Assembly (NCBI RefSeq): GCF_031451695.1
Contig: NZ_JARWAM010000015.1
Span: forward strand, 56,018-120,017
Source: Franzmannia qiaohouensis
Lineage (GTDB): Bacteria > Pseudomonadota > Gammaproteobacteria > Pseudomonadales > Halomonadaceae
Direction: 5' to 3'
DNA: 64,000 nt
Below are positions 6,978 to 15,140 of this stretch, piece by piece. The notes beneath the pieces are model-generated. The model made no database searches. It was not told the DNA's origin and saw only the letters and a list, made by a program, of their open reading frames with translations. Made by a program: the position numbers and the translations under genes. Each line of letters begins with the position of its first letter. Within the stretch, counting starts at the first letter, position 1.

Positions 6978-9926
6978 ATGAGCGAATTTTCTCCCGGTCA
7001 GCGCTGGATCAGTGACGGCGAAGCCGAGCTGGGCCTGGGCACCATCCTGAACGTCGATTTCCGCAGCGTCACCGTGCTATTCAGCGCCAGCCAGGAAACC
7101 CGCACCTACAGCGTGCGTCAGGCGCCGCTGACCCGGGTGGCGTTTGCCCCCGGCGATCGCGTGCAGTCCGCCGAGGGCTGGCAGATGACCGTCGACGACA
7201 GCAAGGAGCTCGACGGCCTGGTGGTCTACATCGGCGAGGACGACCAGGGCAACCTGCGCGAGCTGCCCGAAGTACGGCTCGCCGACAGCATGCAGTTCGA
7301 CCAGGCCCGCGACCGCCTGCTCACTGGCCAGGTCGACCGCAACGACTGGTTCGACCTGCGCTTTCGCACCCTGCACCACCATCAGCGCATCGAACAGAAC
7401 CCGGCGCTGGGCCTGGCCGGGCCCAAGATCGACCTGATCCCTCACCAGCTCTACATCGCCGACGAGGTCTCCCGGCGCCACGCCCCGCGGGTGCTGCTGG
7501 CCGACGAAGTGGGCCTGGGCAAGACCATCGAGGCGGGGCTGATCCTGCACCGCCTGCTGCTCACCGGCCGCGCCGAGCGCGCCCTGATCCTGGTCCCCGA
7601 CAGCCTTACTCACCAGTGGCTGGTCGAGCTGCTGCGCCGCTTCGCCCTCGACGTGCGGCTGCTCGACGAGCACCAGAGCCTGGCCCACCTCGACGGCAAC
7701 CCCTTCGAGTCGGCGCAGCTGATCCTGGCCAGCCAGCAGTGGCTGTTCGCCAACCCGCAGCGCCAGACCCAGGCCCAGTCCTGCGACTGGGACCTGCTGA
7801 TCGTCGATGAGGCCCACCACCTCGACTGGCATCCCGAGCACGTCGGCCCCGGCTACGCCTGCGTCGAGGCGCTGGCGGCCCGCACCGAAGGCGTGCTGCT
7901 GCTCACCGCCACCCCGGAGCAGATGGGAGTGGAGAGTCACTTCGCGCGGCTGCGCCTGCTCGACCCCGAGCGCTATCAGGATCTCGAGCACTTCAAGGCC
8001 GAGGAGCTCGGCTATGCCCAGGTCGCCGAGGCGGTGGACGCCCTCGAACGGCTGGCCGGTGAGGATGCCCCCCGCGACGCCGACCGCGACAGCGTGGCGG
8101 CGGTGATCGACGACAGCGACAGCCAGGCGCTGCTGGCGGTGCTGGTCTCCGCCGAGAGTAGCGTTGAGCAGCGCCAGGTGGCGCACCGCGAGCTGCGCGA
8201 ACAGTTGCTCGACCGCCACGGCACCGGCCGGGTAATGTTCCGCAACAGCCGCCGCCACGTCGGCGGCTTCCCGGCGCGCCGGCTACACGTCACGCCGCTG
8301 GCGCTGCCCTCGGCGTATCGCCGCGTGCTGCGCCGCATCGAGCGCGACGAGGACGCGCTCGACGAATTGCTGATCGAAACCGGCCTCGACCACCCCGAGG
8401 TAGTGCTCTATCTCGACGCCATGTATCGCGCCCTGCCCCACGATCCGCTCAACGAGGAGCCGTGGTGGCGCATCGACCCCCGCGTCACCTGGCTGCTCGA
8501 GCTGCTCACCGAGGTCGGCCGCGACAAGCTGCTGGTGATCGCCCATGACCGCGACACCGCCACCGACCTGGCCAAGGCGCTGCAGGCGCTGGGCGGCATC
8601 CACGCGCCGGTGTTCCACGAGGGGCTGTCGCTGATCGAGCGCGACCGCGCCGCGGCGGCCTTTGCCGACCTGGAGGACGACGGCTGCCAGGTGCTGGTAT
8701 GTTCCGAGATCGGCTCGGAAGGCCGCAACTTCCAGTTCTGCCGCCACCTGGTGATGTTCGACCTGCCGCTACACCCCGACCAGCTCGAGCAGCGCATCGG
8801 CCGCCTCGACCGCATCGGCCAGCGCCACGCCATCGAACTCCACGTGCCGGTGTTCGAGACCAGTCCGGGAGAGCGCCTGCTGCGCTGGTACCGCGACGGC
8901 ATGGATGCCTTCAGCGCGCCCCAAGGCATCGGCAGCGACCTGTTCGCGGCCTTCGGCGACGCCCTCGCCGACGCCCTGCTCGACGAGGAGAGCCTCGCCG
9001 AGGTGATCGACGAGACCCGCACCCTGTTCGAGGCGCGCCTGGCCGAGCACGATGCCGGCCGCAACCGCCTGCTGGAGTGGGGGGCGTGTCGCCCGGCCCG
9101 CGCCGATGCGGTGATCGACGCCATCCGCGAACTCGACCACGACAAGGCGCTGCCGCGCTATCTCGACCAGGCCATGGATATCTTCGGCGTCGACAGCCAG
9201 GAGCTCGGCGGACGGGTACTGCACCTGCAGCCCAGCCAGCACATGATCGACGGCCTGCCGGGGCTGGTCAAAGGCGAAGAGGGCTTCTCGGCGACCCTGT
9301 CGCGCAGCGTGGCCCTGGCCCGCGACGACGTCCAGCGCCTCTCCTGGGAGCACCCCCTGCTGCGCGAGATGATGGGCCGCATCCTCGACGGTCAGATGGG
9401 CAACACCGCCCTGGCGCTGCTCAAGCATCCGGCTATCCCCGCCGGCCGGCTGATGGTCGAGCTGGTGTTCCGCACCCACTGCCCGGCGCCCAGGCGGCTG
9501 CATCTCAACCGCTTCCTGCCGGCCACCGCGGTGCGTGTGCTGCTCGATGAGTCCGGCGCCAATCTCTCCGACAAGGTGTCGTTCAGCGGGCTGTCCAAGA
9601 ACCTGCAGAAGGTCAAGAAGGCGGTGGCCCGCGATCTGATCAAGAGCCGCCACGACCAGCTGCGCGGGCTGCTGATCCAGGGCGAAGCCGAGGCCGAGCG
9701 CGAACTACCCAGCATCGTCGAGGCGGCGCAGATCCGCATGCGCGAGGCCCTCGACGGCGAGCTGGCGCGCCTGCAGGCGCTGGCCGAGCGCAACCCGGCG
9801 GTACGCGCAGATGAACTCCGCGCGCTGGTCGACGAACGCCGCGCCCTCGACGCGGCCATCGAAGGCACGCGCCTGCGCCTCGACGCAGTGCGCGTGATCG
9901 TCACCGTGGACCACGACAGCCGCTGA
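6978..9926 (+). CDS. rapA: RNA polymerase-associated protein RapA (Swi2/Snf2 ATPase)
   Basis: A 982-aa protein; E. coli RapA has 968. It opens with the characteristic SPGQRWISDGEAELGLG Tudor-like region. The Snf2 ATPase has Walker A DEVGLGKT near residues 176-183 and Walker B DEAH at about 277-280. Helicase motif VI is QLEQRIGRLDRIGQ, and a long C-terminal RapA domain follows. RapA binds RNA polymerase and recycles stalled post-termination complexes under salt stress. The ATG at 6978 matches the family N-terminus and has a CGAGG upstream; a TTG at 6960 would add six residues. The gene ends 18 bp from the convergent epimerase-like gene. Confidence 0.96.
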   Translation: MSEFSPGQRWISDGEAELGLGTILNVDFRSVTVLFSASQETRTYSVRQAPLTRVAFAPGDRVQSAEGWQMTVDDSKELDGLVVYIGEDDQGNLRELPEVRLADSMQFDQARDRLLTGQVDRNDWFDLRFRTLHHHQRIEQNPALGLAGPKIDLIPHQLYIADEVSRRHAPRVLLADEVGLGKTIEAGLILHRLLLTGRAERALILVPDSLTHQWLVELLRRFALDVRLLDEHQSLAHLDGNPFESAQLILASQQWLFANPQRQTQAQSCDWDLLIVDEAHHLDWHPEHVGPGYACVEALAARTEGVLLLTATPEQMGVESHFARLRLLDPERYQDLEHFKAEELGYAQVAEAVDALERLAGEDAPRDADRDSVAAVIDDSDSQALLAVLVSAESSVEQRQVAHRELREQLLDRHGTGRVMFRNSRRHVGGFPARRLHVTPLALPSAYRRVLRRIERDEDALDELLIETGLDHPEVVLYLDAMYRALPHDPLNEEPWWRIDPRVTWLLELLTEVGRDKLLVIAHDRDTATDLAKALQALGGIHAPVFHEGLSLIERDRAAAAFADLEDDGCQVLVCSEIGSEGRNFQFCRHLVMFDLPLHPDQLEQRIGRLDRIGQRHAIELHVPVFETSPGERLLRWYRDGMDAFSAPQGIGSDLFAAFGDALADALLDEESLAEVIDETRTLFEARLAEHDAGRNRLLEWGACRPARADAVIDAIRELDHDKALPRYLDQAMDIFGVDSQELGGRVLHLQPSQHMIDGLPGLVKGEEGFSATLSRSVALARDDVQRLSWEHPLLREMMGRILDGQMGNTALALLKHPAIPAGRLMVELVFRTHCPAPRRLHLNRFLPATAVRVLLDESGANLSDKVSFSGLSKNLQKVKKAVARDLIKSRHDQLRGLLIQGEAEAERELPSIVEAAQIRMREALDGELARLQALAERNPAVRADELRALVDERRALDAAIEGTRLRLDAVRVIVTVDHDSR

Positions 9927-9943
9927 GGCGGCGCTGGCCACGG

Positions 9944-10861
9944 CTAGTCGAGAATCGCCGCCAGCGCCTTGTCCAGGGTCGGATAGGTGAAGGTGAAGCC
10001 GGCCTCCTCGAGGCGCGCCGGGCGCATGTCGGCACCGGTCAGCAGCAGCCTCGACATCTCGCCGAAGGCGGCCTTGAGCACCATCGCCGGCACCGGGAAG
10101 ATGGCCGGGCGCCCCAGCTGGCGCGCCAGGCTGCGGCTGAAGGCGGCGTTGGTCACCGGATGCGGCGCCGAGCCGTTGAAGGGCCCCTCGAGGTCGTCGC
10201 GCTCGAGCAGGAACTCGATGGCGCGTACCAGATCCTCGCGGTGCACCCAGGGCATGAACTGGCGGCCATCGCCGAAGCGCCCCCCCAGCCCCAGCTTGAA
10301 CGGCGGCAGCATCTTCTGCAGGCTGCCGCCACCCTGGTCGAGCACCAGGCCGATGCGCAGCAGCGCGACACGGGTGCCGTGCTCCGCCGCGCCGCGTGCC
10401 ACACTCTCCCAGCGCTCGCACAGCCGGTGGGCGAACTCGTCGTGGGGCGCAGTCTCCTCGGTAACCGGCTGCTGGCCAGGCTCGCCCTGTTTCGGCTGGG
10501 CGCCGTAAAAGCCCATCGCCGAGGCCGATACCAGCACACGCGGCGCCTGGCCGTTGGCCGCCAGCTTGGCGCACAGCATCACCAGGTCCTGAGTGACGTC
10601 GACCCGCGAGTCGATCAGGCGCCGCTTCTGCTCGTCGCTCCAGCGCTTGGCGGCGATCGATTCTCCGGCCAGGTTGACCAGGGCTTCGGGCGCCGCGTCG
10701 AGCGCTTCCAGCACGTTGGCGATGACCTGCGTGCCCTCGGGCAAGCGGCGGCGGGCTGCCGCCGGGTCGCGAGATACCACCATCAGCTGGTGGTTGGCGG
10801 CCAGTCGCTGGCACAGTCGCTGCCCCACGAAACCGCTGCCGCCGGTGATCAAGATGCGCAT
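9944..10861 (-). CDS. TIGR01777-family epimerase-like protein (extended SDR, YfcH type)
   Basis: A 305-aa extended short-chain dehydrogenase-like protein. The NAD(P)-binding glycine motif GGSGFVG is at residues 7-13, and the C-terminus has the DUF1731-type signature (RPARLEEAGFTFTYPTL). The substrate is unknown for the whole family. I preferred the ATG at 10861 over the TTG at 10867 because GGAGAG then sits at normal spacing. It is divergent from the FAD oxidoreductase gene and shares a 96-bp promoter region with it. Genes of this family often lie near photolyase and MerR genes, so a link to the light-response cluster is plausible. Confidence 0.85.
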   Translation of the reverse strand: MRILITGGSGFVGQRLCQRLAANHQLMVVSRDPAAARRRLPEGTQVIANVLEALDAAPEALVNLAGESIAAKRWSDEQKRRLIDSRVDVTQDLVMLCAKLAANGQAPRVLVSASAMGFYGAQPKQGEPGQQPVTEETAPHDEFAHRLCERWESVARGAAEHGTRVALLRIGLVLDQGGGSLQKMLPPFKLGLGGRFGDGRQFMPWVHREDLVRAIEFLLERDDLEGPFNGSAPHPVTNAAFSRSLARQLGRPAIFPVPAMVLKAAFGEMSRLLLTGADMRPARLEEAGFTFTYPTLDKALAAILD

Positions 10862-10905
10862 GGCCAAGCTCTCCTTGCCAAGTCAGTGACGGGTTCGCCA
10901 AAAGT

Positions 10906-10934
10906 TATACAGTGCTTGTACTATACCTGATAAT
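10906..10934 (+). promoter_or_regulatory. Predicted promoter of the FAD oxidoreductase gene with a MerR-like inverted repeat
   Basis: TATACA (10906-10911), 17 bp and GATAAT (10929-10934) form a plausible sigma-70 promoter. TATACA and TGTACT (10917-10922) form an imperfect inverted repeat with a 5-bp gap, partly within the spacer. The half-sites resemble those of the perfect element before the MerR gene, although the spacing differs. It could serve this gene and possibly its divergent neighbour. Confidence 0.4.
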
Positions 10935-10957
10935 CTATCCGACATTCTCATACCGAC

Positions 10958-11992
10958 ATGGATAACGCCATGCCTTCGCCCTCTTCAAGCATAGCGGTGA
11001 TCGGCGCCGGTATCGCCGGCCTGAGTTGCGCCCGTAGCCTGCATGACGCCGGCCATGCCGTGACGCTGTTCGACAAGGCCCGCGGCCCCGGCGGCCGGCT
11101 GTCCAGCCGCCGCGCACCCGGCGCCATCGTCGATCTTGGCGCCCAGTACTTTACCGCCCGCGACCCCGCCTTCCAGGCCGAGCTGGCAGGCTGGCTCGAA
11201 CGTGGCCTGGTGGCGCCCTGGCCCACCGCGCTATGGCGCGTCGACGCCCATGGCTGGCAGCAGCACAGCGACGACCTGCCGCGCTACTGCGCGGTACCGC
11301 GCATGAGCGCCCTGTCCCGGCACCTCGCCGAGGGCCTCGAGCTCAACGCCGGCGCGCGCGTTCTTGGCCTCGAACGGCGGGCCAACGGCTGGTACCTCGA
11401 GGATGACCAGCAGCGCCGCCACGGCCCTTTCCAGCGCGTGGCGATCAGTGCCCCGGCGCCCCAGGCCGAGGCGCTGATCGCCGCCCATGATCACACCCTG
11501 GCCGAGGCCTGTCGCAGCCTCGAACAGTCGCCCTGCTGGGCCGGCTATGCGCTGTTCGACGCGCCGCTGCCCGAGCTGCCCGGTGTCGATGGCAGCTGGC
11601 AGGCGGCGTTTATCAATCAGGGGCCACTGCGCTTCGTGGCGCGCAACCATCATAAACCCGGCCGCGCCGAGCAGGGCGAGAGCCTGACCCTGCTGGCCAC
11701 CGCCGAGTGGAGCCAGGCGTGGCTGGAACGGTCCGCCGAGCAGGTCGCCGAGGCGCTCTATGCGGCCCTCCTCGAGCAGCTCCCCGGCACGCTTCGGCCG
11801 CCGACACCACGGCTTCTGGCGGCCCACCGCTGGCGCTACGCTCAGCCGCTCCATGCCGCGATGGGCCCAGGCTATCGACTCGGCGAGCAGGGGCTGGCGC
11901 TATGCGGCGATGGCTGGCTGGGCCCACGGGTCGAAGACGCCTGGTGTTCCGGCAGGCGCCTCGCCGAACGCTGGCTCGGGGTGACCGGCTGA
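10958..11992 (+). CDS. NAD(P)/FAD-dependent oxidoreductase, renalase/amine-oxidase-like
   Basis: A 344-aa flavoprotein. The N-terminal Rossmann dinucleotide motif GAGIAGLSCARSL starts near residue 16, followed by the FAD-binding segment DKARGPGGRLSSRR. The C-terminal GDGWLGPRVEDAWCSGRRLA contacts the flavin in this family. These features match the short bacterial renalase-like NAD(P)-binding oxidoreductases; the physiological substrate is unknown. No strong ribosome-binding site precedes the ATG at 10958, and an in-frame ATG at 10970 is an alternative. The downstream MerR gene and photolyase suggest a role in light or oxidative stress, but this is context only. Confidence 0.82.
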   Translation: MDNAMPSPSSSIAVIGAGIAGLSCARSLHDAGHAVTLFDKARGPGGRLSSRRAPGAIVDLGAQYFTARDPAFQAELAGWLERGLVAPWPTALWRVDAHGWQQHSDDLPRYCAVPRMSALSRHLAEGLELNAGARVLGLERRANGWYLEDDQQRRHGPFQRVAISAPAPQAEALIAAHDHTLAEACRSLEQSPCWAGYALFDAPLPELPGVDGSWQAAFINQGPLRFVARNHHKPGRAEQGESLTLLATAEWSQAWLERSAEQVAEALYAALLEQLPGTLRPPTPRLLAAHRWRYAQPLHAAMGPGYRLGEQGLALCGDGWLGPRVEDAWCSGRRLAERWLGVTG

Positions 11993-12068
11993 CCGGACAT
12001 CAGTGCATTGGGCGTTAACACAACAAGCCTCGCCGTTGGCCGGCAGCAGCGCTAGAATAGCCTCGCTT

Positions 12069-12092
12069 TGTACAGGGGCATTGCCTTGTACA
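12069..12092. promoter_or_regulatory. Perfect TGTACA-N12-TGTACA element, predicted LitR/MerR operator
   Basis: Two identical palindromic TGTACA half-sites (12069-12074 and 12087-12092) are separated by exactly 12 bp, 85 bp before the MerR-type regulator ATG. As I recall, the binding consensus of class II LitR in Pseudomonas putida is T(G/A)TACA-N12-TGTA(C/T)A, which this fits exactly. The left half overlaps a possible -35 (TTGTAC, 12068-12073). The right half overlaps a weak -10 (CAACAT, 12091-12096) at 17-bp spacing. Autorepression is the simplest reading. Confidence 0.68.
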
Positions 12093-12176
12093 ACATTTTG
12101 CACCATCCTGAGCATCATATACGTTAAGGTGATCGCCGCCATTGATCACCACTATGAACGAGAGGCATCAGAGCGC

Positions 12177-13088
12177 ATGAGTGACAAGGCGACCCATCCG
12201 GCCGATGCGCCGCTCTATCCGATCCGCGAGGTCTCGCGCCTGACCGGCGTGAACTCGGTCACACTGCGTGCCTGGGAACGCCGCTACGCCTTGATCTGCC
12301 CGCAGCGTACGCCCAAGGGGCACCGCCTATATGCCCGCGATGACATCCAGCGCATCGAGAGCATTCTGCAGTGGCTCAATCGCGGGGTGCCGGTCAGCCA
12401 GGTGCGCGAGTTACTCGACCAGCCACGCACCGTCGAAGCCCCGGAGCCCGCCGCCGGCGACTGGCCCAGCCAGCGCCAGCAGCTGATCGCCGCCGTCGAG
12501 AGCCTCGACCTGGTGCGCCTCGATACGCTCTATAACCAGTGCATGGCGCTCTATCCGGTCAGCACCTGCCTAAGCGAACTGTTCAAGCCGGTGGTCGAGG
12601 CGCTCGAGGAGCACTGGGACGAGCAGCTCGGCGCCGCCCTGCAGCGGCGGACCCTCGAGGCGTTCCTGCGCACCCGCATCGGTACGCGGCTCTACCACGC
12701 CAACCTCAATAGCCAGGGCGCCACGCTGCTGATCAACCGCCTGCCCGACGATCACGGCACGCTGTGGGATCTGCTGGTGGCGCTAGCCGCTAGCCAGGCC
12801 GGCTACCGAGTGCAACTGTTCGATGCGCCGCTGCCGCTCAACGAGCTGCCGCTGGCGGTGGAGCGCCTGCGCGCCGGCGCGCTGCTGCTTTGCAGCGGCC
12901 ACTCCGAGCGCGCCGATCTGGTGCGCCGCCAGCTGCCGCGACTGGCCGAGCAGCTCGAGGTACCGGTGGGGCTGTGCGGGCCCATCGCCCGGATCCGCGC
13001 CGGTGATCTCGCTGACAGCCAGGTCGCGGTACTTGGCGATGACCCGCTGCAGGCCATGTCGCGTCTGGCGCCGCTGCTGCGCGCCTGA
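12177..13088 (+). CDS. MerR-family regulator, LitR/CarH-like with degenerate cobalamin-binding-like domain
   Basis: A 303-aa protein. The N-terminal MerR winged helix (YPIREVSRLTGVNSVTLRAWERRY, then RLYARDDI) spans about residues 13-80. A roughly 200-residue C-terminal region follows the cap and Rossmann layout of B12-binding LitR/CarH proteins. The usual E-x-H cobalamin motif is not evident; the matching stretch reads DDHGTLWDLLVALAA. It therefore resembles B12-independent class II LitR. The ATG at 12177 has GAGG 11 bp upstream. The photolyase gene follows after 69 bp. It probably controls this cluster through the TGTACA element; the inducing signal is unknown. Confidence 0.83.
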   Translation: MSDKATHPADAPLYPIREVSRLTGVNSVTLRAWERRYALICPQRTPKGHRLYARDDIQRIESILQWLNRGVPVSQVRELLDQPRTVEAPEPAAGDWPSQRQQLIAAVESLDLVRLDTLYNQCMALYPVSTCLSELFKPVVEALEEHWDEQLGAALQRRTLEAFLRTRIGTRLYHANLNSQGATLLINRLPDDHGTLWDLLVALAASQAGYRVQLFDAPLPLNELPLAVERLRAGALLLCSGHSERADLVRRQLPRLAEQLEVPVGLCGPIARIRAGDLADSQVAVLGDDPLQAMSRLAPLLRA

Positions 13089-13157
13089 GCCGCGCCCCAG
13101 CCCCGCAGCATCGCCGGCCGCCATGTCGAACACGACTGCCGAACAAGGATGCCCGCC

Positions 13158-14570
13158 ATGACGCCTCGCCTGGTCTGGTTTCGTAGCGACCTGCGCACCC
13201 ACGACAACACCGCCCTCGCCGAGGCCGCCGCACGCGGCCCGGTGATCGCCGTGTTCCTGCGCTGTCTCGGCCAGTGGCAACAGCATGGCCACGGTGCCAA
13301 CAAGCTCGACTTCTGGGCGCGCGGCGTGGCCGCGCTGCGCGACGACCTGGCCGGGCTCAACATCCCCCTGCTGCACCGCGATATCGGCCACTTCGGTGCC
13401 GCCCCTCAGGCGCTGCTGGCGATCGCCCGCGAGCACGCTGCCGAGGCACTCCACGTCAACGCCGAATATCCCCTCGACGAACGGCGCCGCGACCAACAGG
13501 TGGCCGCCGCCTTCGACGAGGCTGGCCTGGCGTTTCATGCCCACCGCGACGCCGTGGCCTTCGACCCCGGCGAACTGCTCACCGGGCAGGGCGACTACTA
13601 CAGCGTGTTCACGCCCTTCGCCAAGGCCTGGCATCGCCAGGTCGATGCGGAGCGCCTCGCCCTGCGCGAGACACCCGCTCCCCAGGCGCGCCTGGCGATC
13701 GAAAGCGATCCGCTACCGGCCCTGCCGAGCCTCGTCGACACCCCCATCGACGGCCGCCACTGGCCGGCAGGCCAGGGCCCCGCCGCCGATCGCCTGGAGC
13801 GCTTCCTGCGCTACCGCGGCAAGCACTATCACCAGCAGCGCGACTTCCCGGCGGTGCGCGGCACCAGCGAGCTATCGCCCTACCTGGCGCTGGGCATGAT
13901 CTCGCATCGCCAGTGCCTGCAGGCGGTGATGAGCGAGAACGGCGGCCAGCTGGCCGACGGCGACGCTGGCCTCAGCGCCTGGGTCAGCGAGCTGATCTGG
14001 CGCGAGTTCTACCAGCACATCGTGGTCGGCTTTCCCCGCGTGTGCCGGCACCGCGCCTTTCAGCAGCACACCGAAGCCCTCGCCTGGCGCGACGACGATG
14101 CCGGCTTCGCCGCCTGGTGCGAAGGGCGCACCGGCTATCCGCTGGTCGACGCCGCCATGCGCCAACTGGTGCAGACCGGCTGGATGCACAACCGCCTGCG
14201 CATGGTCACGGCGATGTTCCTGACCAAGCACCTGCTGATCGACTGGCGCCGCGGCGAGCGCTTCTTCCTGCGCCACCTGGTCGACGGCGAATTTGCCGCC
14301 AACAACGGCGGCTGGCAGTGGGCGGCCTCCACCGGTACCGATGCCGCCCCCTATTTCCGCATCTTCAACCCCACCACCCAATCGACGCGCTTTGACCCGC
14401 AGGCCGATTTCATTACTGAATTTGTACCCGAATTGTCCAACCTGGCGACCAAGAAGCGCCATGCCCCCGTGGGCGACCTCCTCGACAGCGCCGCTTACCC
14501 AGCCCCCATCGTCGACCACAAGGCCGCCCGGGCGCGCGCACTGGACGCTTTCAAGACCCTGAAGAACTAG
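13158..14570 (+). CDS. phrB: Deoxyribodipyrimidine photolyase, class I CPD type
   Basis: A 470-aa blue-light enzyme that splits cyclobutane pyrimidine dimers. The N-terminal antenna domain opens with LVWFRSDLRTHDNTAL. The FAD-binding helical domain carries ELIWREFYQHI, TGWMHNRLRMV and the hallmark NNGGWQWAASTGTDAAPYFR, in which the electron-transfer tryptophan and flavin contacts are kept. The ATG at 13158 is chosen because AAGGA lies 8 bp upstream; an ATG at 13149 would abut that site. It directly follows the MerR gene and precedes the lipid-modification genes, a familiar arrangement in light-responsive clusters. Confidence 0.95.
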   Translation: MTPRLVWFRSDLRTHDNTALAEAAARGPVIAVFLRCLGQWQQHGHGANKLDFWARGVAALRDDLAGLNIPLLHRDIGHFGAAPQALLAIAREHAAEALHVNAEYPLDERRRDQQVAAAFDEAGLAFHAHRDAVAFDPGELLTGQGDYYSVFTPFAKAWHRQVDAERLALRETPAPQARLAIESDPLPALPSLVDTPIDGRHWPAGQGPAADRLERFLRYRGKHYHQQRDFPAVRGTSELSPYLALGMISHRQCLQAVMSENGGQLADGDAGLSAWVSELIWREFYQHIVVGFPRVCRHRAFQQHTEALAWRDDDAGFAAWCEGRTGYPLVDAAMRQLVQTGWMHNRLRMVTAMFLTKHLLIDWRRGERFFLRHLVDGEFAANNGGWQWAASTGTDAAPYFRIFNPTTQSTRFDPQADFITEFVPELSNLATKKRHAPVGDLLDSAAYPAPIVDHKAARARALDAFKTLKN

Positions 14571-14603
14571 CCCCCTACCCGGCCACCTCTAACGGAGCCC
14601 GCC

Positions 14604-15050
14604 ATGCACCAGGATCCTGCCCTGGAGTCGTTCTGCGACTTCTTCAATAAGCTAGACAAAACCTCTACACATCTGCTGCCAGAGGTATACACTAGTGACG
14701 TGGTATTCCAAGATCCGCTGCACCGTATCGACGGTATCGCGGCTCTGACCGGCTACTTCGAGGGGCTCTACGCCAACGTCGAAACCTGCCGCTTCGCCTT
14801 TGGCGAGCGCCAGCGCCTGGCCGACACCGCCTTCGTGACCTGGACCATGTCACTGCGTCATCCCCGGCTCGAGGGCGGACGGGACTACCACGTAGAGGGC
14901 TGTTCGCGGCTGCGCTTCGCCGCCAGCGACGGCCCCCACGGCGAGCGGGTCTGCCAGCATCGCGACTACTTCGATGCCGGCGCCATGCTCTACGAGCGGC
15001 TACCGCTGCTGGGCAGCGTGATCCGCCAGGTCAAGCGTCGCGTCGGCTAG
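14604..15050 (+). CDS. SnoaL/NTF2-like small protein of the photolyase cluster
   Basis: A 148-aa protein with the NTF2/SnoaL pattern: a helical start (LESFCDFFNKLDKTS), VVFQDPLHRIDGIAALTGYFEGLYANVETCRF, then beta strands ending HRDYFDAGAMLYERLPLLGSVIRQVKRR. NTF2-like proteins of this length commonly accompany the SDR, FAD, DUF1365 and CFA genes downstream. The fold can host an isomerase or a non-catalytic lipid- or pigment-binding pocket, so function is not assigned. It lies 33 bp after the photolyase gene, and its first 100 bp are slightly richer in A and T than the neighbours. Confidence 0.78.
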   Translation: MHQDPALESFCDFFNKLDKTSTHLLPEVYTSDVVFQDPLHRIDGIAALTGYFEGLYANVETCRFAFGERQRLADTAFVTWTMSLRHPRLEGGRDYHVEGCSRLRFAASDGPHGERVCQHRDYFDAGAMLYERLPLLGSVIRQVKRRVG

Positions 15051-15081
15051 GCACTGAGACAGGCAGTGCATCCAGCCTCGC

Positions 15082-15133
15082 CCTGGCCACGTACATGATC
15101 AGGACGGCCGGCGCCGTCGAATCGCTGGCCAGG
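15082..15133 (+). promoter_or_regulatory. Leader inverted repeat whose 3' arm runs into the SDR ribosome-binding site
   Basis: CCTGGCCA (15082-15089) and TGGCCAGG (15126-15133) are perfect complements. They enclose a second perfect hairpin (15103-15108 with 15113-15118, 4-nt loop). The outer 3' arm overlaps the AGGAGG Shine-Dalgarno (15131-15136) of the SDR gene. If folded, it could mask translation initiation. No ligand or trigger is implied. Confidence 0.35.
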
Positions 15134-15140
15134 AGGAGGC

